From assembly GCF_008843165.1 (NCBI RefSeq), contig NZ_CP044427.1, forward strand, positions 2,356,001 through 2,420,000: 64,000 nucleotides of DNA. Reading direction: 5' to 3'. The notes under the pieces were generated by a model, which saw nothing but the letters and a program-made list of their open reading frames with translations, made no database searches and was not told where the DNA came from. Made by a program: the position numbers and the translations under genes. Below are positions 32,092 to 40,733 of this stretch, one piece after another. Numbering within the stretch: the stretch's first letter is position 1; every line of letters begins with the position of its first letter. The stretch is from Ornithinimicrobium pratense (GTDB lineage: Bacteria; Actinomycetota; Actinomycetes; Actinomycetales; Dermatophilaceae).

Positions 32092-32831
32092 GACTGCACC
32101 GCCTCGGCCTTGACGAAGCCGCGCTCGACGGCGTAGTCGGTGAGCAGCTCGCGCAACTGCTTGCGACCCCGGTGCAGGCGGGACATCACCGTCCCGATCG
32201 GGGTGTCCATGATCTCCGCGATCTCTTTGTAGGCGAAGCCCTCCACGTCGGCAAGGTAGACGGCCAGACGGAAGTCCTCGCCGATGGAGGCCAGGGCGCG
32301 GGTCACGTCGCTGTCTGGCAGGTGGTCCAGCGCCTCGGTCTCCGCGGAGCGCAGCCCCTTGGAACTGTGGGACGCAGCGCGGGCCAGCTGGTAGTCCTCG
32401 ATCTCCGCCGCGTCCGACTCCAGCGGCTGGCGCTGCTTCTTGCGGTAGGAGTTGATGTAGGTGTTGGTCAGGATGCGATACATCCAGGCCTTGAGGTTGG
32501 TGCCAGGCCGGTACTGATGGAAGGCGGCGAACGCCTTCGCGTAGGTCTCTTGGACCAGATCCTCGGCGTCGGTGGGGTTGCGCGTCGTGCGCAGGGCGGC
32601 GCTGTACATCTGGTCCAGCAGCGGCATGGCTTCGCGCTCGAACCGGGCTGCGCGGTCCTGCGGTGTCTCGGTCGCGACGTCGACCGTGGAGTCCGCCTCT
32701 GCCTGAGCCAGGGCGTCCAGGTCCTCGAGCGTCGGGTCTTCGCTAGTCATCGTCGTCCAGCCTAGCCCGTGATGCTCTGCGACGGCGCTGGCGCCGGCAC
32801 GCTCGCCGGGGGTGACAGAGGTGATGAGCAC
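32088..32831 (-). CDS. sigR: SigR, ECF sigma factor for thiol-oxidative stress, with two possible starts
   Basis: An ECF sigma factor. Region 2 is [20 protein letters not shown] with [19 protein letters not shown]. Region 4 is [20 protein letters not shown] with [17 protein letters not shown]. It directs thiol-homeostasis genes and is held by RsrA. Two starts are credible. The GTG at 32831 (247 residues) has GAGGAGG 4 nt upstream and lies behind a SigR-type promoter. The ATG at 32750 (220 residues) lies 8 nt after TAGGCT, a leaderless-type signal. This mirrors the SigR/SigR' isoforms described in Streptomyces. The extra 27 residues are [20 protein letters not shown] plus HGLGWTT. Confidence 0.94.
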   Translation of the reverse strand: MLITSVTPGERAGASAVAEHHGLGWTTMTSEDPTLEDLDALAQAEADSTVDVATETPQDRAARFEREAMPLLDQMYSAALRTTRNPTDAEDLVQETYAKAFAAFHQYRPGTNLKAWMYRILTNTYINSYRKKQRQPLESDAAEIEDYQLARAASHSSKGLRSAETEALDHLPDSDVTRALASIGEDFRLAVYLADVEGFAYKEIAEIMDTPIGTVMSRLHRGRKQLRELLTDYAVERGFVKAEAVQS

Positions 32832-32867
32832 TCGGCCTCCTCAGAAGGGATATCGGACATCCGGGGC

Positions 32868-32894
32868 AACGCACCGGTCACGGCAGGGCATTCC
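32868..32894 (-). promoter_or_regulatory. SigR-type autoregulatory promoter (GGAAT-N19-GTT)
   Basis: Reading the minus strand, GGAAT (32894-32890) and GTT (32870-32868) are 19 nt apart, within the GGAAT-N18-19-GTT pattern of SigR/SigH promoters. It lies 37 nt before the long-form GTG. Confidence 0.65.
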
Positions 32895-32968
32895 CGCCCG
32901 GCTGCTCCGCCCGGCGTGTCCCGACCACCCCACGGGGTTCTTCAGCAGGCCGGTGGGACGATAAGGGG

Positions 32969-34213
32969 GTGAGCGACCGCACCCGAACCGTCCCTCTGCG
33001 CCCGCTGACCCAGCCGGTCAGGCTGCAGAACGTCCTCTACGAGATCCGCGGGCCCGTGGCGGCCCGCGCCGCGCAGCTGGAGGCGGAGGGACACCGCATC
33101 CTCAAGCTCAACATCGGCAACCCCGCGACGTTCGGCTTCGAGGCCCCGGACACGATCCTGCACGACATGATCGCCGCCCTGCCCATGGCACAGGGCTACT
33201 CCGAGTCCAAGGGGATCCTCTCGGCACGGCGCGCAGTGGTGTCCCGCTACCAGGACGAACCGGGTTTCCCCGAGTTAGACGTGGATTCCGTCTACCTGGG
33301 CAACGGCGTCTCCGAGCTGATCATGATGACCCTCCAAGCCCTGCTCGACCCCGGTGACGAGGTGCTCGTGCCGGCCCCGGACTACCCACTGTGGACGGCC
33401 GCGACCAGCCTGAGCGGGGGAACCCCCGTGCACTACCTGTGCGACGAGACCGACGAGTGGAACCCCTCCGTGGAGGACATCCGCAGCAAGATCACCCCGC
33501 GCACCAAGGCCCTTGTGGTGATCAACCCGAACAACCCCACCGGCGCCGTGTACTCCCGGGAGGTGCTGGAGCAGCTGGTCGAGCTGGCCCGCGAGCACTC
33601 CCTGCTGCTCATGGCCGACGAGATCTACGACCGGATCCTCTACGACGACGCACGGCACCACTCCCTCGCGACGCTGGCCCCGGACCTGCTGTGCCTCACC
33701 TTCAACGGGCTGTCCAAGACCTACCGGGTGGCGGGTTACCGCGCAGGCTGGGTCGCCATCACCGGCCCTCGCACCCACGCCCGTGGCTTCCTCGAGGGCA
33801 TCGAGCTGCTCGCCTCCACCCGCCTGTGCCCCAATGTGCCCGCCCAGCACGCGATCCAGGTCGCGGTCTCCGGGCACCAGAGCATCGAGGCCCTGCTCGC
33901 TCCCGGCGGGCGGCTGCTCGAGCAGCGCGACATGGCCTGGTCGATGCTCAACGCGATGGCGGGGGTCAGCTGCGTCAAGCCGCAGGGGGCCCTTTACGCC
34001 TTTCCCCGCCTCGACCCGGAGGTGCACCAGATCCACGACGACCTCCGGCTCTGCCTGGACCTGCTTGAGCAGGAGAAGATTCTTGTCGTGCACGGCACGG
34101 GCTTCAACTGGCCGACCCCGGACCACCTGCGGCTGGTGATCCTGCCCTGGGCCACCGACCTCCGGGCGGCCCTGGACCGCCTGGGCAACTTCCTCTCCTC
34201 CTACCGACAGTGA
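32969..34213 (+). CDS. Pyridoxal-phosphate aminotransferase, AlaT/AlaA-like
   Basis: A 414-residue class I aminotransferase, most like the alanine-synthesising AlaA/AlaT group: LQNVLYEIRGPVAARAAQLE at the start, then LKLNIGNPATFGF near residue 50. The PLP Lys lies in FNGLSKTYRVAGYRAGW near residue 250, NPNNPTGAVYS near 185 binds the cofactor, and the substrate Arg lies in HLRLVILP near 390. It probably makes alanine from pyruvate and glutamate. The GTG at 32969 has no ribosome site. Seven bases separate it from the SRAP gene, so the run to rsgA may be one transcript. Confidence 0.88.
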   Translation: MSDRTRTVPLRPLTQPVRLQNVLYEIRGPVAARAAQLEAEGHRILKLNIGNPATFGFEAPDTILHDMIAALPMAQGYSESKGILSARRAVVSRYQDEPGFPELDVDSVYLGNGVSELIMMTLQALLDPGDEVLVPAPDYPLWTAATSLSGGTPVHYLCDETDEWNPSVEDIRSKITPRTKALVVINPNNPTGAVYSREVLEQLVELAREHSLLLMADEIYDRILYDDARHHSLATLAPDLLCLTFNGLSKTYRVAGYRAGWVAITGPRTHARGFLEGIELLASTRLCPNVPAQHAIQVAVSGHQSIEALLAPGGRLLEQRDMAWSMLNAMAGVSCVKPQGALYAFPRLDPEVHQIHDDLRLCLDLLEQEKILVVHGTGFNWPTPDHLRLVILPWATDLRAALDRLGNFLSSYRQ

Positions 34214-34220
34214 GCGGCTG

Positions 34221-35063
34221 ATGTGTGGCCGGTATGCAGCCAGCGCCCACCCTGACGAGCTGGTCGAGTTCTACGAGGTCGAGGTGGACGCGACGGACGA
34301 GCGCTCCGGCAGCGTGCTCAAAAGCCCTCAGGACCCACCTGCCGGGGAGCCGGACTACAACATGGCGCCCAGCAAGCAGGCGCCGATCGTGCTCACCCGG
34401 GTGCCGCGGGGTGAGGGGGACGGCATACCCGTCCGGCAGTTGCGGCTGCTCACCTGGGGCCTGGTGCCGTCCTGGGCCAAGGGCCCTTCCGTGGGCGCCC
34501 GGATGACCAACGCCCGCGTCGAGACCGTGCTGGAGAAGCCCGCGTACGCCAAGGCGGCCGCCGCGCGACGGTGCCTGGTGCCGATCACGGGTTGGTACGA
34601 GTGGCAGGCCAGCCCGGTGGCCACGACTCGAGCAGGCAAACCGCGCAAACAGCCCTTCTTCATCACCCGCAGCGACGGAGCGCCGCTGGCACTCGCAGGG
34701 CTGTACGAGTTCTGGAAGGACCCGGCTGCCCCGACGGAGGACCCGCTGTCCTGGATCGTCTCCTACACCGTGCTCACCCGGGCGGCCGAGCCCGGGCTGG
34801 ACCGCATTCACGACCGTCAGCCGCTCGTGCTGGAACCCGACGCGTGGACGGACTGGCTGGACCCGGGACTGACCTCCTCGGACCGGGTGCAGGACCTGCT
34901 CGGGGCGGCGACCGACCACGGGCCCGGCCGGTTCGAGGCATGGCCTATCGGGCAGGCCGTCGGAAGCACCCGCAACAACGGCCCACAGCTGCTGGAGCCC
35001 GTACCGACAGAGGAGCTGGAGGGGGTCGTGGACCCGGTGACCGGCGAGGTGATCGGCGGATGA
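34221..35063 (+). CDS. SRAP domain protein (YedK/HMCES-like, abasic-site shield)
   Basis: A 280-residue SRAP protein. It starts MCGRYAAS, so Cys2 becomes the N-terminal nucleophile after Met removal and can form a thiazolidine link to abasic sites in single-stranded DNA. Other active-site elements are present: YNMAPSKQAP (Asn), ITGWYEWQ with the catalytic Glu near residue 134, and LDRIHDRQPL with the His near residue 200. Length is slightly above the usual 220-250. It is coupled to the following hydrolase by an ATGA overlap. Confidence 0.92.
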   Translation: MCGRYAASAHPDELVEFYEVEVDATDERSGSVLKSPQDPPAGEPDYNMAPSKQAPIVLTRVPRGEGDGIPVRQLRLLTWGLVPSWAKGPSVGARMTNARVETVLEKPAYAKAAAARRCLVPITGWYEWQASPVATTRAGKPRKQPFFITRSDGAPLALAGLYEFWKDPAAPTEDPLSWIVSYTVLTRAAEPGLDRIHDRQPLVLEPDAWTDWLDPGLTSSDRVQDLLGAATDHGPGRFEAWPIGQAVGSTRNNGPQLLEPVPTEELEGVVDPVTGEVIGG

Positions 35064-35959
35064 CAGAGGCGTCGGAGGCGCGCGAGGGGACAGAGGCGTC
35101 GGAGGCGCGCAAGGGGACAGAGGCGTCGGCGCAGGCGGAGGGACGGGCGCAGGCGAGTTCGGCACCAACGGAGGTGGCCGCGCAGTCCATCCCCACCAGC
35201 CAGGGACCGGCTGCGGTCCGCGTCTTCCCCGCCCTCGCCGGACCGGCGCGGGGCACCGTGCTGGTCGGGCACGGTGCCGGGGGGCAGCGGGACGCGGCCG
35301 ACGTCCTGGCGCTGCTGGAGCTGACCGTCGCAGGGTGGACGGTAGTGCTCGTCGACCAGCCCTGGCGGGTCGCGGGCCGCAAGGTGGCCACCGCCCCGCC
35401 CACCCTCGATCGGGCCTGGTCGGAGGTGGTGGCCGTGCTCGCCGAGGGCGGACAGGCCCCGGACGGCACCCCTCTGCCCCGGCCGTGGGTGTATGCCGGA
35501 CGCAGCGCGGGCGCACGCGTGGCCTGCCGCACCAGCGTGGACGGACCGGCGCAGCCGCCGAGGGCGGTGGTCACCCTGGCCTTCCCCCTGCACCCGCCCG
35601 GCAAGCCCGAACGCAGCCGGGTCGAAGAGCTGGCCACCCCCCTGCGTGCCGGCATCCCTACCCTCATCGTCCAGGGCAGAGCGGATCCGATGGGGACCCC
35701 ATCCCAGATCCGCCAGGCGGTCGGTGACCCGCTGCCCGAAGCACTGACCCTTCACGAGGTGCCCGGCAACCACTCCCCCACGCGCCACCTGACCGCCCTG
35801 AGGGAGCACGTCTGCACCTTCTTAGACGCCAACGTCCCCCCGAGCGAGTCGCCTCAGGGTGGCCCCAAGGAAGACAACCCCGGCGAGCACCTCGCCCCAC
35901 AGGCCCCGGTTGTTAGCGTGGGCGGCACCCCGCACCGCACAGGAGCCCCGACGTCATGA
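35060..35959 (+). CDS. Alpha/beta hydrolase of the KANL3/Tex30-like family
   Basis: A 299-residue protein. The first 45 residues are a low-complexity Glu/Ala/Ser head with a near-exact nine-residue repeat (TEASEAREG, TEASEARKG, then TEAS). The hydrolase core starts near residue 68 with GTVLVGHGAGGQRD (oxyanion region). The nucleophile elbow is YAGRSAGARVA near residue 150, an Asp candidate lies in VQGRADPMG near 218, and the His in VPGNHSPTRH near 240. The substrate is unknown. It overlaps SRAP upstream and aroA downstream by 4 nt each. The final 35 residues look disordered. Confidence 0.8.
   Translation: MTEASEAREGTEASEARKGTEASAQAEGRAQASSAPTEVAAQSIPTSQGPAAVRVFPALAGPARGTVLVGHGAGGQRDAADVLALLELTVAGWTVVLVDQPWRVAGRKVATAPPTLDRAWSEVVAVLAEGGQAPDGTPLPRPWVYAGRSAGARVACRTSVDGPAQPPRAVVTLAFPLHPPGKPERSRVEELATPLRAGIPTLIVQGRADPMGTPSQIRQAVGDPLPEALTLHEVPGNHSPTRHLTALREHVCTFLDANVPPSESPQGGPKEDNPGEHLAPQAPVVSVGGTPHRTGAPTS
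35062..35127 (+). repeat. 27-bp direct repeats in the N-terminal coding region of the hydrolase
   Basis: The unit GACAGAGGCGTCGGAGGCGC plus 7 bases occurs twice almost exactly, followed by a third partial copy (GACAGAGGCGTCG). It is in frame and encodes the repeated TEASEAR segment. It probably arose by slippage in a disordered head. Confidence 0.85.
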
Positions 35960-37470
35960 CCGCGCCGACGCCCGACGTCGCACCACCGACCTGGGCGGCG
36001 CCCTGCGCGGCCGGCCCGGTCGACGGGCAGGTGCGTGTCCCGGGGAGCAAGTCGCTGACCAACCGCTGGCTCGTCCTCGCGGCGCTCGCCGACGGGCCGT
36101 GCACCCTGCACCACCCCCTGCGTTCGAGCGACACCGAGCACATGGTGGGGGCGTTGCGCATCCTCGGGGTGCGGATCGACACTTCCGAGGACGACCGCTG
36201 GGTGGTCGAGCCACCCCTGGAGAGGAGCTTCACCTCCGGGGTCGAGGTCGACTGCGGTCAGGCCGGCACGGTGATGCGGTTCGTGCCCCCGCTCGCCGCG
36301 CTGGCCGACGGGCCGGTCCGGTTCGTCGGTCACCACTCCGCCCTGGCCCGACCCGTGGGCCCCGTCCTGGACGGGCTGCGCGCCCTCGGCGTGGCGGTCG
36401 ACGACGAAGGACGAGGCACCCTGCCGTTCACCGTCCGCGGCATCGGGCGCGGTCGTCCTGCGGGGTCGGCACAGCCTCTGGAGCCAGGACGGCCGACTGT
36501 CCCGGATGCGGGGGCCGACTCCGGTCTGGTCCCACCTGCTCTCCCGCGCGTGCGGATCGACGCCTCGGCCAGCTCGCAGTTCGTCTCCGCCCTGCTCCTG
36601 GCCGGCAGCGCATACCCTGCGGGGCTGCACCTGGAGCACACCGGCTCCGTGCTGCCCAGCCTGCCGCACGTGCAGATGACCCTCGAGGTGCTCGACCGGG
36701 TCGGGGTCGTCGTGGACCGCCCCACCCCCACCAGCTGGCGAGTGCATCCCGGGCCGGTGCGAGCCTTCGAGATCGAGGTTGAGCCTGATCTGTCCTCGGC
36801 CGCCCCGTTCCTGGCGCTGGCGGCAGTGACCGGTGGGCGGATGTGCGTCCCGGGCTGGCCCTCTGCAACCAGCCAGCCCGGTGAGCGGATGAGAGAGGTG
36901 CTCGAGGCCATGGGCGCCCGCACCGAGCTGGCCGTCGGCACGCTCACCGTCCACGGCGCACCGGGCGGGCGGCTCCGCGGCGTCGACCTCGACCTGGGCG
37001 AGGTCGGTGAGCTGACCCCAGTGGTCTCCGCGCTGGCCGTCGTGGCGCACGGGCCGAGTCGGTTGCGGGGCGTCGGACACCTGCGCGGTCACGAGACGGA
37101 CCGGTTAACCGCACTGGCCACCGAGATCACCCGCCTGGGCGCGGGGGCCCGGGAGACGCCGGACGGGCTGGAGATCGAGCCAGCGCCGCTGCGTCCGGCC
37201 CGGCTGCGGACCTACCACGACCATCGGATGGCGATGTTCGCTGCCGTCGTCGGGGCAGTGGCCCCGGGCGTTCTGGTGGAGGACGTCGCCACCGTGGGCA
37301 AGACCTACCCCGGCTTCGACCGGGTCTGGAGCACGGTGGTCGCAAGCGCGGAAGGCGGGGTTCCTTCCATCGCGAGCGCCGCAGGCGACGGCGTCTCCAT
37401 CAACAGCCCCTCGGATGGCCGCTCGAAGGGCCCTGCCCACACCGAGCTGCAGCGCGAGGAGGAGCGGTGA
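35956..37470 (+). CDS. aroA: AroA, 3-phosphoshikimate 1-carboxyvinyltransferase (EPSP synthase)
   Basis: Joins phosphoenolpyruvate to shikimate-3-phosphate in aromatic synthesis. Landmarks: VRVPGSKSLTNRWLVLAALA near residue 27, DCGQAGTVMRFVPPLAAL near 98, SSQFVSALLLAG near 205, HETDRLTALATEITRLGA near 380 and TYHDHRMAMFAAVVG near 418. At 504 residues it is about 70 longer than usual. There is a Pro/Gly-rich insert around residues 158-195 and a polar C-terminal tail of about 40 residues after the last family element. It is coupled by ATGA to the hydrolase and by GTGA to rsgA. Its position near sigR-rsrA is conserved in actinobacteria. Confidence 0.96.
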   Translation: MTAPTPDVAPPTWAAPCAAGPVDGQVRVPGSKSLTNRWLVLAALADGPCTLHHPLRSSDTEHMVGALRILGVRIDTSEDDRWVVEPPLERSFTSGVEVDCGQAGTVMRFVPPLAALADGPVRFVGHHSALARPVGPVLDGLRALGVAVDDEGRGTLPFTVRGIGRGRPAGSAQPLEPGRPTVPDAGADSGLVPPALPRVRIDASASSQFVSALLLAGSAYPAGLHLEHTGSVLPSLPHVQMTLEVLDRVGVVVDRPTPTSWRVHPGPVRAFEIEVEPDLSSAAPFLALAAVTGGRMCVPGWPSATSQPGERMREVLEAMGARTELAVGTLTVHGAPGGRLRGVDLDLGEVGELTPVVSALAVVAHGPSRLRGVGHLRGHETDRLTALATEITRLGAGARETPDGLEIEPAPLRPARLRTYHDHRMAMFAAVVGAVAPGVLVEDVATVGKTYPGFDRVWSTVVASAEGGVPSIASAAGDGVSINSPSDGRSKGPAHTELQREEER

Positions 37471-38486
37471 GCGGACGCTACGACCATCTCGACGAGTCCT
37501 CGGTGCGCACCCGTCCCTCGCGCAAGGGCAACCGCCCCCGGACCAAGGACCGACCTGCGCACGAGGACGCGGTGGTGGGGGTGGTCGTCGGCGTGGACCG
37601 CGGCCGGTACACCACGCGCATCGAGGACCGCACGATCGTCGCGATGCGCGCCCGCGACCTGGGCCGGTCCCGCATCGTCGTGGGTGACCGCGTGGCGATG
37701 GTCGGGGACACCTCGGGCGAGCCGGACACCCTTGCCCGGATCGTGCGCGTCGAGGACCGGGACACCGTGCTGCGCCGCAGCGCTGACGACTCCGACACGG
37801 TGGAGCGGGTGATCGTCGCCAACGCCGACCAGCTGGTCGTCGTCACCGCCCTGGCCGACCCGGAGCCACGGGAGCGGATGGTCGATCGGTGCCTGGTGGC
37901 TGCCTACGACGCCGGGTTGGAGCCGCTGCTGGTGCTGACCAAGGCCGACCTCGCCGACCCGGAGAACTTTCTTCGTCACTACAAGGCCCTGGACGTGCCG
38001 TCGCTGGTGACCCGGGGCGCCCCGGACGGGCAACTGGAGGCAGGATCGGTCGAGGCCGTTCGCGCACGACTGACCGGACGCACCAGCGTGCTGGTCGGCC
38101 ATTCCGGCGTGGGCAAGTCCACGCTCGTCAATGCGCTGGTGCCGGAGGCACACCGCGCCATCGGAGTGGTGAACGCGGTGACGGGCCGTGGTCGGCATAC
38201 CTCCACCTCAGCCGTTGCCCTAGAGCTTCCGGAGGGCGGCTGGGTGGTGGACACGCCCGGTGTCCGCTCCTTCGGGCTGGGGCACGTCGACCCGGCCAGC
38301 TTCATCGAGCACTTCGAGGATCTTGCCCCCGGCACCGACGGGTGTCCGCGAGGTTGCAGCCACGACGAGCCTCATTGTGCCTTGGACGAGTGGGTGGCCC
38401 AGGGACACGCGGGGCCCTCCGGCCCGGCCCGGCTGGAGTCGCTGCGTCGCCTGCTGCGCAGCCGCACCGGTGAGGATCGCGGCTGA
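37467..38486 (+). CDS. rsgA: RsgA, small-ribosomal-subunit biogenesis GTPase
   Basis: A circularly permuted GTPase that checks late 30S assembly. It has an N-terminal OB-like domain (about residues 35-110), then G4 LLVLTKADLAD near 150, G1 VGHSGVGKSTLVN near 210 and G3 VVDTPGVRSFG near 258. The C-terminal zinc site is CPRGCSHDEPHC near residue 293. At 339 residues it is normal. The GTG overlaps the aroA stop, with GAGGAGGAG as ribosome site inside the end of aroA. Confidence 0.96.
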   Translation: MSGRYDHLDESSVRTRPSRKGNRPRTKDRPAHEDAVVGVVVGVDRGRYTTRIEDRTIVAMRARDLGRSRIVVGDRVAMVGDTSGEPDTLARIVRVEDRDTVLRRSADDSDTVERVIVANADQLVVVTALADPEPRERMVDRCLVAAYDAGLEPLLVLTKADLADPENFLRHYKALDVPSLVTRGAPDGQLEAGSVEAVRARLTGRTSVLVGHSGVGKSTLVNALVPEAHRAIGVVNAVTGRGRHTSTSAVALELPEGGWVVDTPGVRSFGLGHVDPASFIEHFEDLAPGTDGCPRGCSHDEPHCALDEWVAQGHAGPSGPARLESLRRLLRSRTGEDRG

Positions 38487-38502
38487 GGCGGGAGCGCCGG
38501 GC

Positions 38503-38508
38503 TACCGT
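38503..38508 (+). promoter_or_regulatory. -10 element (TACCGT), leaderless HisN-like gene
   Basis: TACCGT is 6 nt before the GTG at 38515, giving this gene its own promoter after rsgA. Confidence 0.6.
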
Positions 38509-38514
38509 GGGCGG

Positions 38515-39330
38515 GTGAACGGCTACGACGACGACCTCCGCCTCACCCACGTCCTCGCGGACGCGATCGAGCGCACCGCACTGGATCTCTTCGGCTCTGC
38601 GGACCTGGAGGTGCAGGCCGGACCAGAGGGCAGCCTCGTCACCCCGGCCACGGCCCGGCTGGAGGAGCTGGTCCGGCACCACCTGCAGCGCACGCGTCCG
38701 CGGGACCGGGTCGAGGGCCGCTGGCTGCCGCCCACCGGCCAGGGGGATCGCTGCTGGACCATCGATGTCGTGGACGGGGTGGCGAACTACGTGCGGGGAG
38801 TGCCCGTCTGGGCCACCCTGATCTCACTGGTGGTCGAGGATCGCCCCGTCCTCGGCCTCGTGGCGGCACCGTCCCTGGCCCGCCGCTGGTGGGCGGGGAC
38901 GAGCACAGGTGCCTGGACTGGCCGCGCCCTGTCCCGCGCCCGGCAGGTGCAGGTCTCGGACGTGTCGGTCCTGGATCACGGCTCGGTCTCCGCCGACGAC
39001 GTCGCCACCTGGACACGGGGACCCCACGGGGCCGGCTTCGGCCATCTGGCGGACCGGGCCTGGCGGACCCGCGCCTTCGGCGACTTCTGGAGCCACACCC
39101 TGGTGGCCGAGGGTGCCACCGACCTCGGCCTGACCGCCCGCGCCGACCTGCTCCAGCTGGCCGCCCTGCTGCCGTTGGTGCAGGAGGCCGGTGGCCGGGT
39201 CACCGACCCCTTCGGCGCCCCGGTCGAGCTACCGCAGCTCGGCGGCGGACTCCCGGTGGTGAGCAGCAACGGCCACCTCCACGACGAGGTCGTCCAGCTG
39301 CTCGGTGCCCTCCCCGACGCCGCCGGCTGA
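38515..39330 (+). CDS. Inositol-monophosphatase-fold protein, HisN (histidinol-phosphatase) homologue with lost metal ligands
   Basis: A 271-residue protein with the HisN layout and position (after rsgA, as in Streptomyces). Family segments remain: VPVWATLISLVVEDRPVLGL, SLARRWWAG and FGDFWSHTLVAEGATDLG. The metal-site motifs are altered. The GEE-x-G segment is replaced by EGRWLPPTG. DPxDGT has become DVVDGVANY, which keeps two Asp but loses Thr. The late WDxAA motif, which supplies the last Asp, reads LLQLAAL. With two or three ligands gone, normal phosphatase chemistry is doubtful. It may be a regulatory or substrate-binding relic, in which case another histidinol phosphatase is needed. The gene is intact in frame. 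Confidence 0.8.
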   Translation: MNGYDDDLRLTHVLADAIERTALDLFGSADLEVQAGPEGSLVTPATARLEELVRHHLQRTRPRDRVEGRWLPPTGQGDRCWTIDVVDGVANYVRGVPVWATLISLVVEDRPVLGLVAAPSLARRWWAGTSTGAWTGRALSRARQVQVSDVSVLDHGSVSADDVATWTRGPHGAGFGHLADRAWRTRAFGDFWSHTLVAEGATDLGLTARADLLQLAALLPLVQEAGGRVTDPFGAPVELPQLGGGLPVVSSNGHLHDEVVQLLGALPDAAG

Positions 39331-39333
39331 GCG

Positions 39334-40733
39334 TCAGCCTGGTTCGTCGCCGGGGCCGGAGCCGGTGCGCACCGGGCCCAGGCCTAGGTCGGCCAGGCGC
39401 TGGACCTGGTCGGGGTCGCCGACGGCGATGACGGTCCAGTCCGGCCCGAGCCGCACCTCGTCCCACGCCGCACCGGCCTGTTCCACCGTCAGCGCATGCA
39501 ACTGGTCCATGGTCCGGGTGACCGTGTCCGTCGGCAGGTCGTCGGAGACCAGGGACATCAGCTCGTCTGCCACGGCGTCGGCGGTGAGGTAACGACCCGG
39601 GGCGGTCATCGCGACGAAGTTGGCTGCCTGCTCGACCTCCTCCTGCCCGAGCTCCTCCCCCGTGAGGTCCAGGATCTGGAGCAGCTCGGTCAGGGCGGCC
39701 ACCGTCGCATCGGAGCGGACGGCACCCCCGACCACGGTGAGGCCTCCTTGGGCGCGTGGCCGGAAACCCGCCCGGACCCCGTAGGTGTAGCCCTTCTCCT
39801 CCCGCAGGACCCGGTCGATCCGGGCATGGGGCGAGCCGCCCAGGAGCAGGCCCAGCGCTTGGTAGGTGCCCCACCCATGGGGGGTGCGCCGGTCGGGGCC
39901 GGGGCGGCCCAGGAAGAGCTCAGTCTGGGCCAGGCCTGGACGGGGCACGAGGACCAGGCCGGCCGCGTCTGTCGACCGTCGCGCCCGACCCGGCGGGCCT
40001 GGCGGCACGGCGGCCCCGGACCATCCGCCCAGGGTCCGGGCGATGCTGCCCTCTGGATCTGCCAGGCTGGACAGGTCGCCGGCCAGGATGACGCAGCCCC
40101 CCTGCGCGGACAGGGTGGTATGCCGCTCGATGAGGTGCTCGGGGTCAGCGCCCGCACCGACGCCCGGGTGCCGCCGAGGGGGCGGCACGGCCGGTCGCGC
40201 TCGTCGTAGTAGACGGCCATGAACTCCCGTGCCGCCCTGGCGCCCGGGTCGGCGAGCTCGTGATCGATGTCGGCGAGGCGGTGGCGCACGAGCCGGGCCA
40301 CCTGCGGCTGGGGGAAGGTCGCCTCGGTGAGCACCTCGCTGAGCAGCTCGAGGGCGACGTCGAAGTGGCGGGCCGTCACCTCCAGGCCGAGGTGGACGCC
40401 GCGTTCGCCGGCGCCGGCGCCCCACGCGATCCCGTGCCTCTCCATCAGGTCCGCGAGCTCTTCGTCGGAGTGCAGCCGGGTGCCCTCGTCCAGCGCGCGC
40501 GCCATGAGCAGGGTCGCGCCCTCGGTCCCCCGCGCCTCGTGCGAGACGGGTGCCCTGAGCGCCACGCGCAGCGAGAGAACGTGCTGGCCCGGCAGGTCCA
40601 CCAGCAGCAGGCGGAGCCCGCCAGGCAGGAGCACCTCGTGCGGCTGCGGGAACGACCACACTGCCGGAGGCGCGACGGTCGGGCGGTCGATCATCCTTGG
40701 CGTCGCGGCGGACGACGGCGCGGCGCGCCTCAT
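39334..40733 (-). CDS. M16 peptidase-family non-catalytic partner subunit, with an apparent frameshift
   Basis: Second subunit of a two-gene M16 protease. The N-terminal half (from the ATG at 40733, overlapping the previous stop) has the M16 fold but no HxxEH: the site reads GATLLMARALDEGT. The C-terminal half has the partner Arg/Tyr motif VLREEKGYTYGVRAGF. The two halves are in different frames. VRALTP in one and EHLIERHTTLS in the other should be continuous. Adding one C to the C4 run (plus-strand G4, 40141-40144) restores one ORF of 467 codons, exactly fitting start and stop. It is either a sequence error or a recent single-base deletion. Confidence 0.85.
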
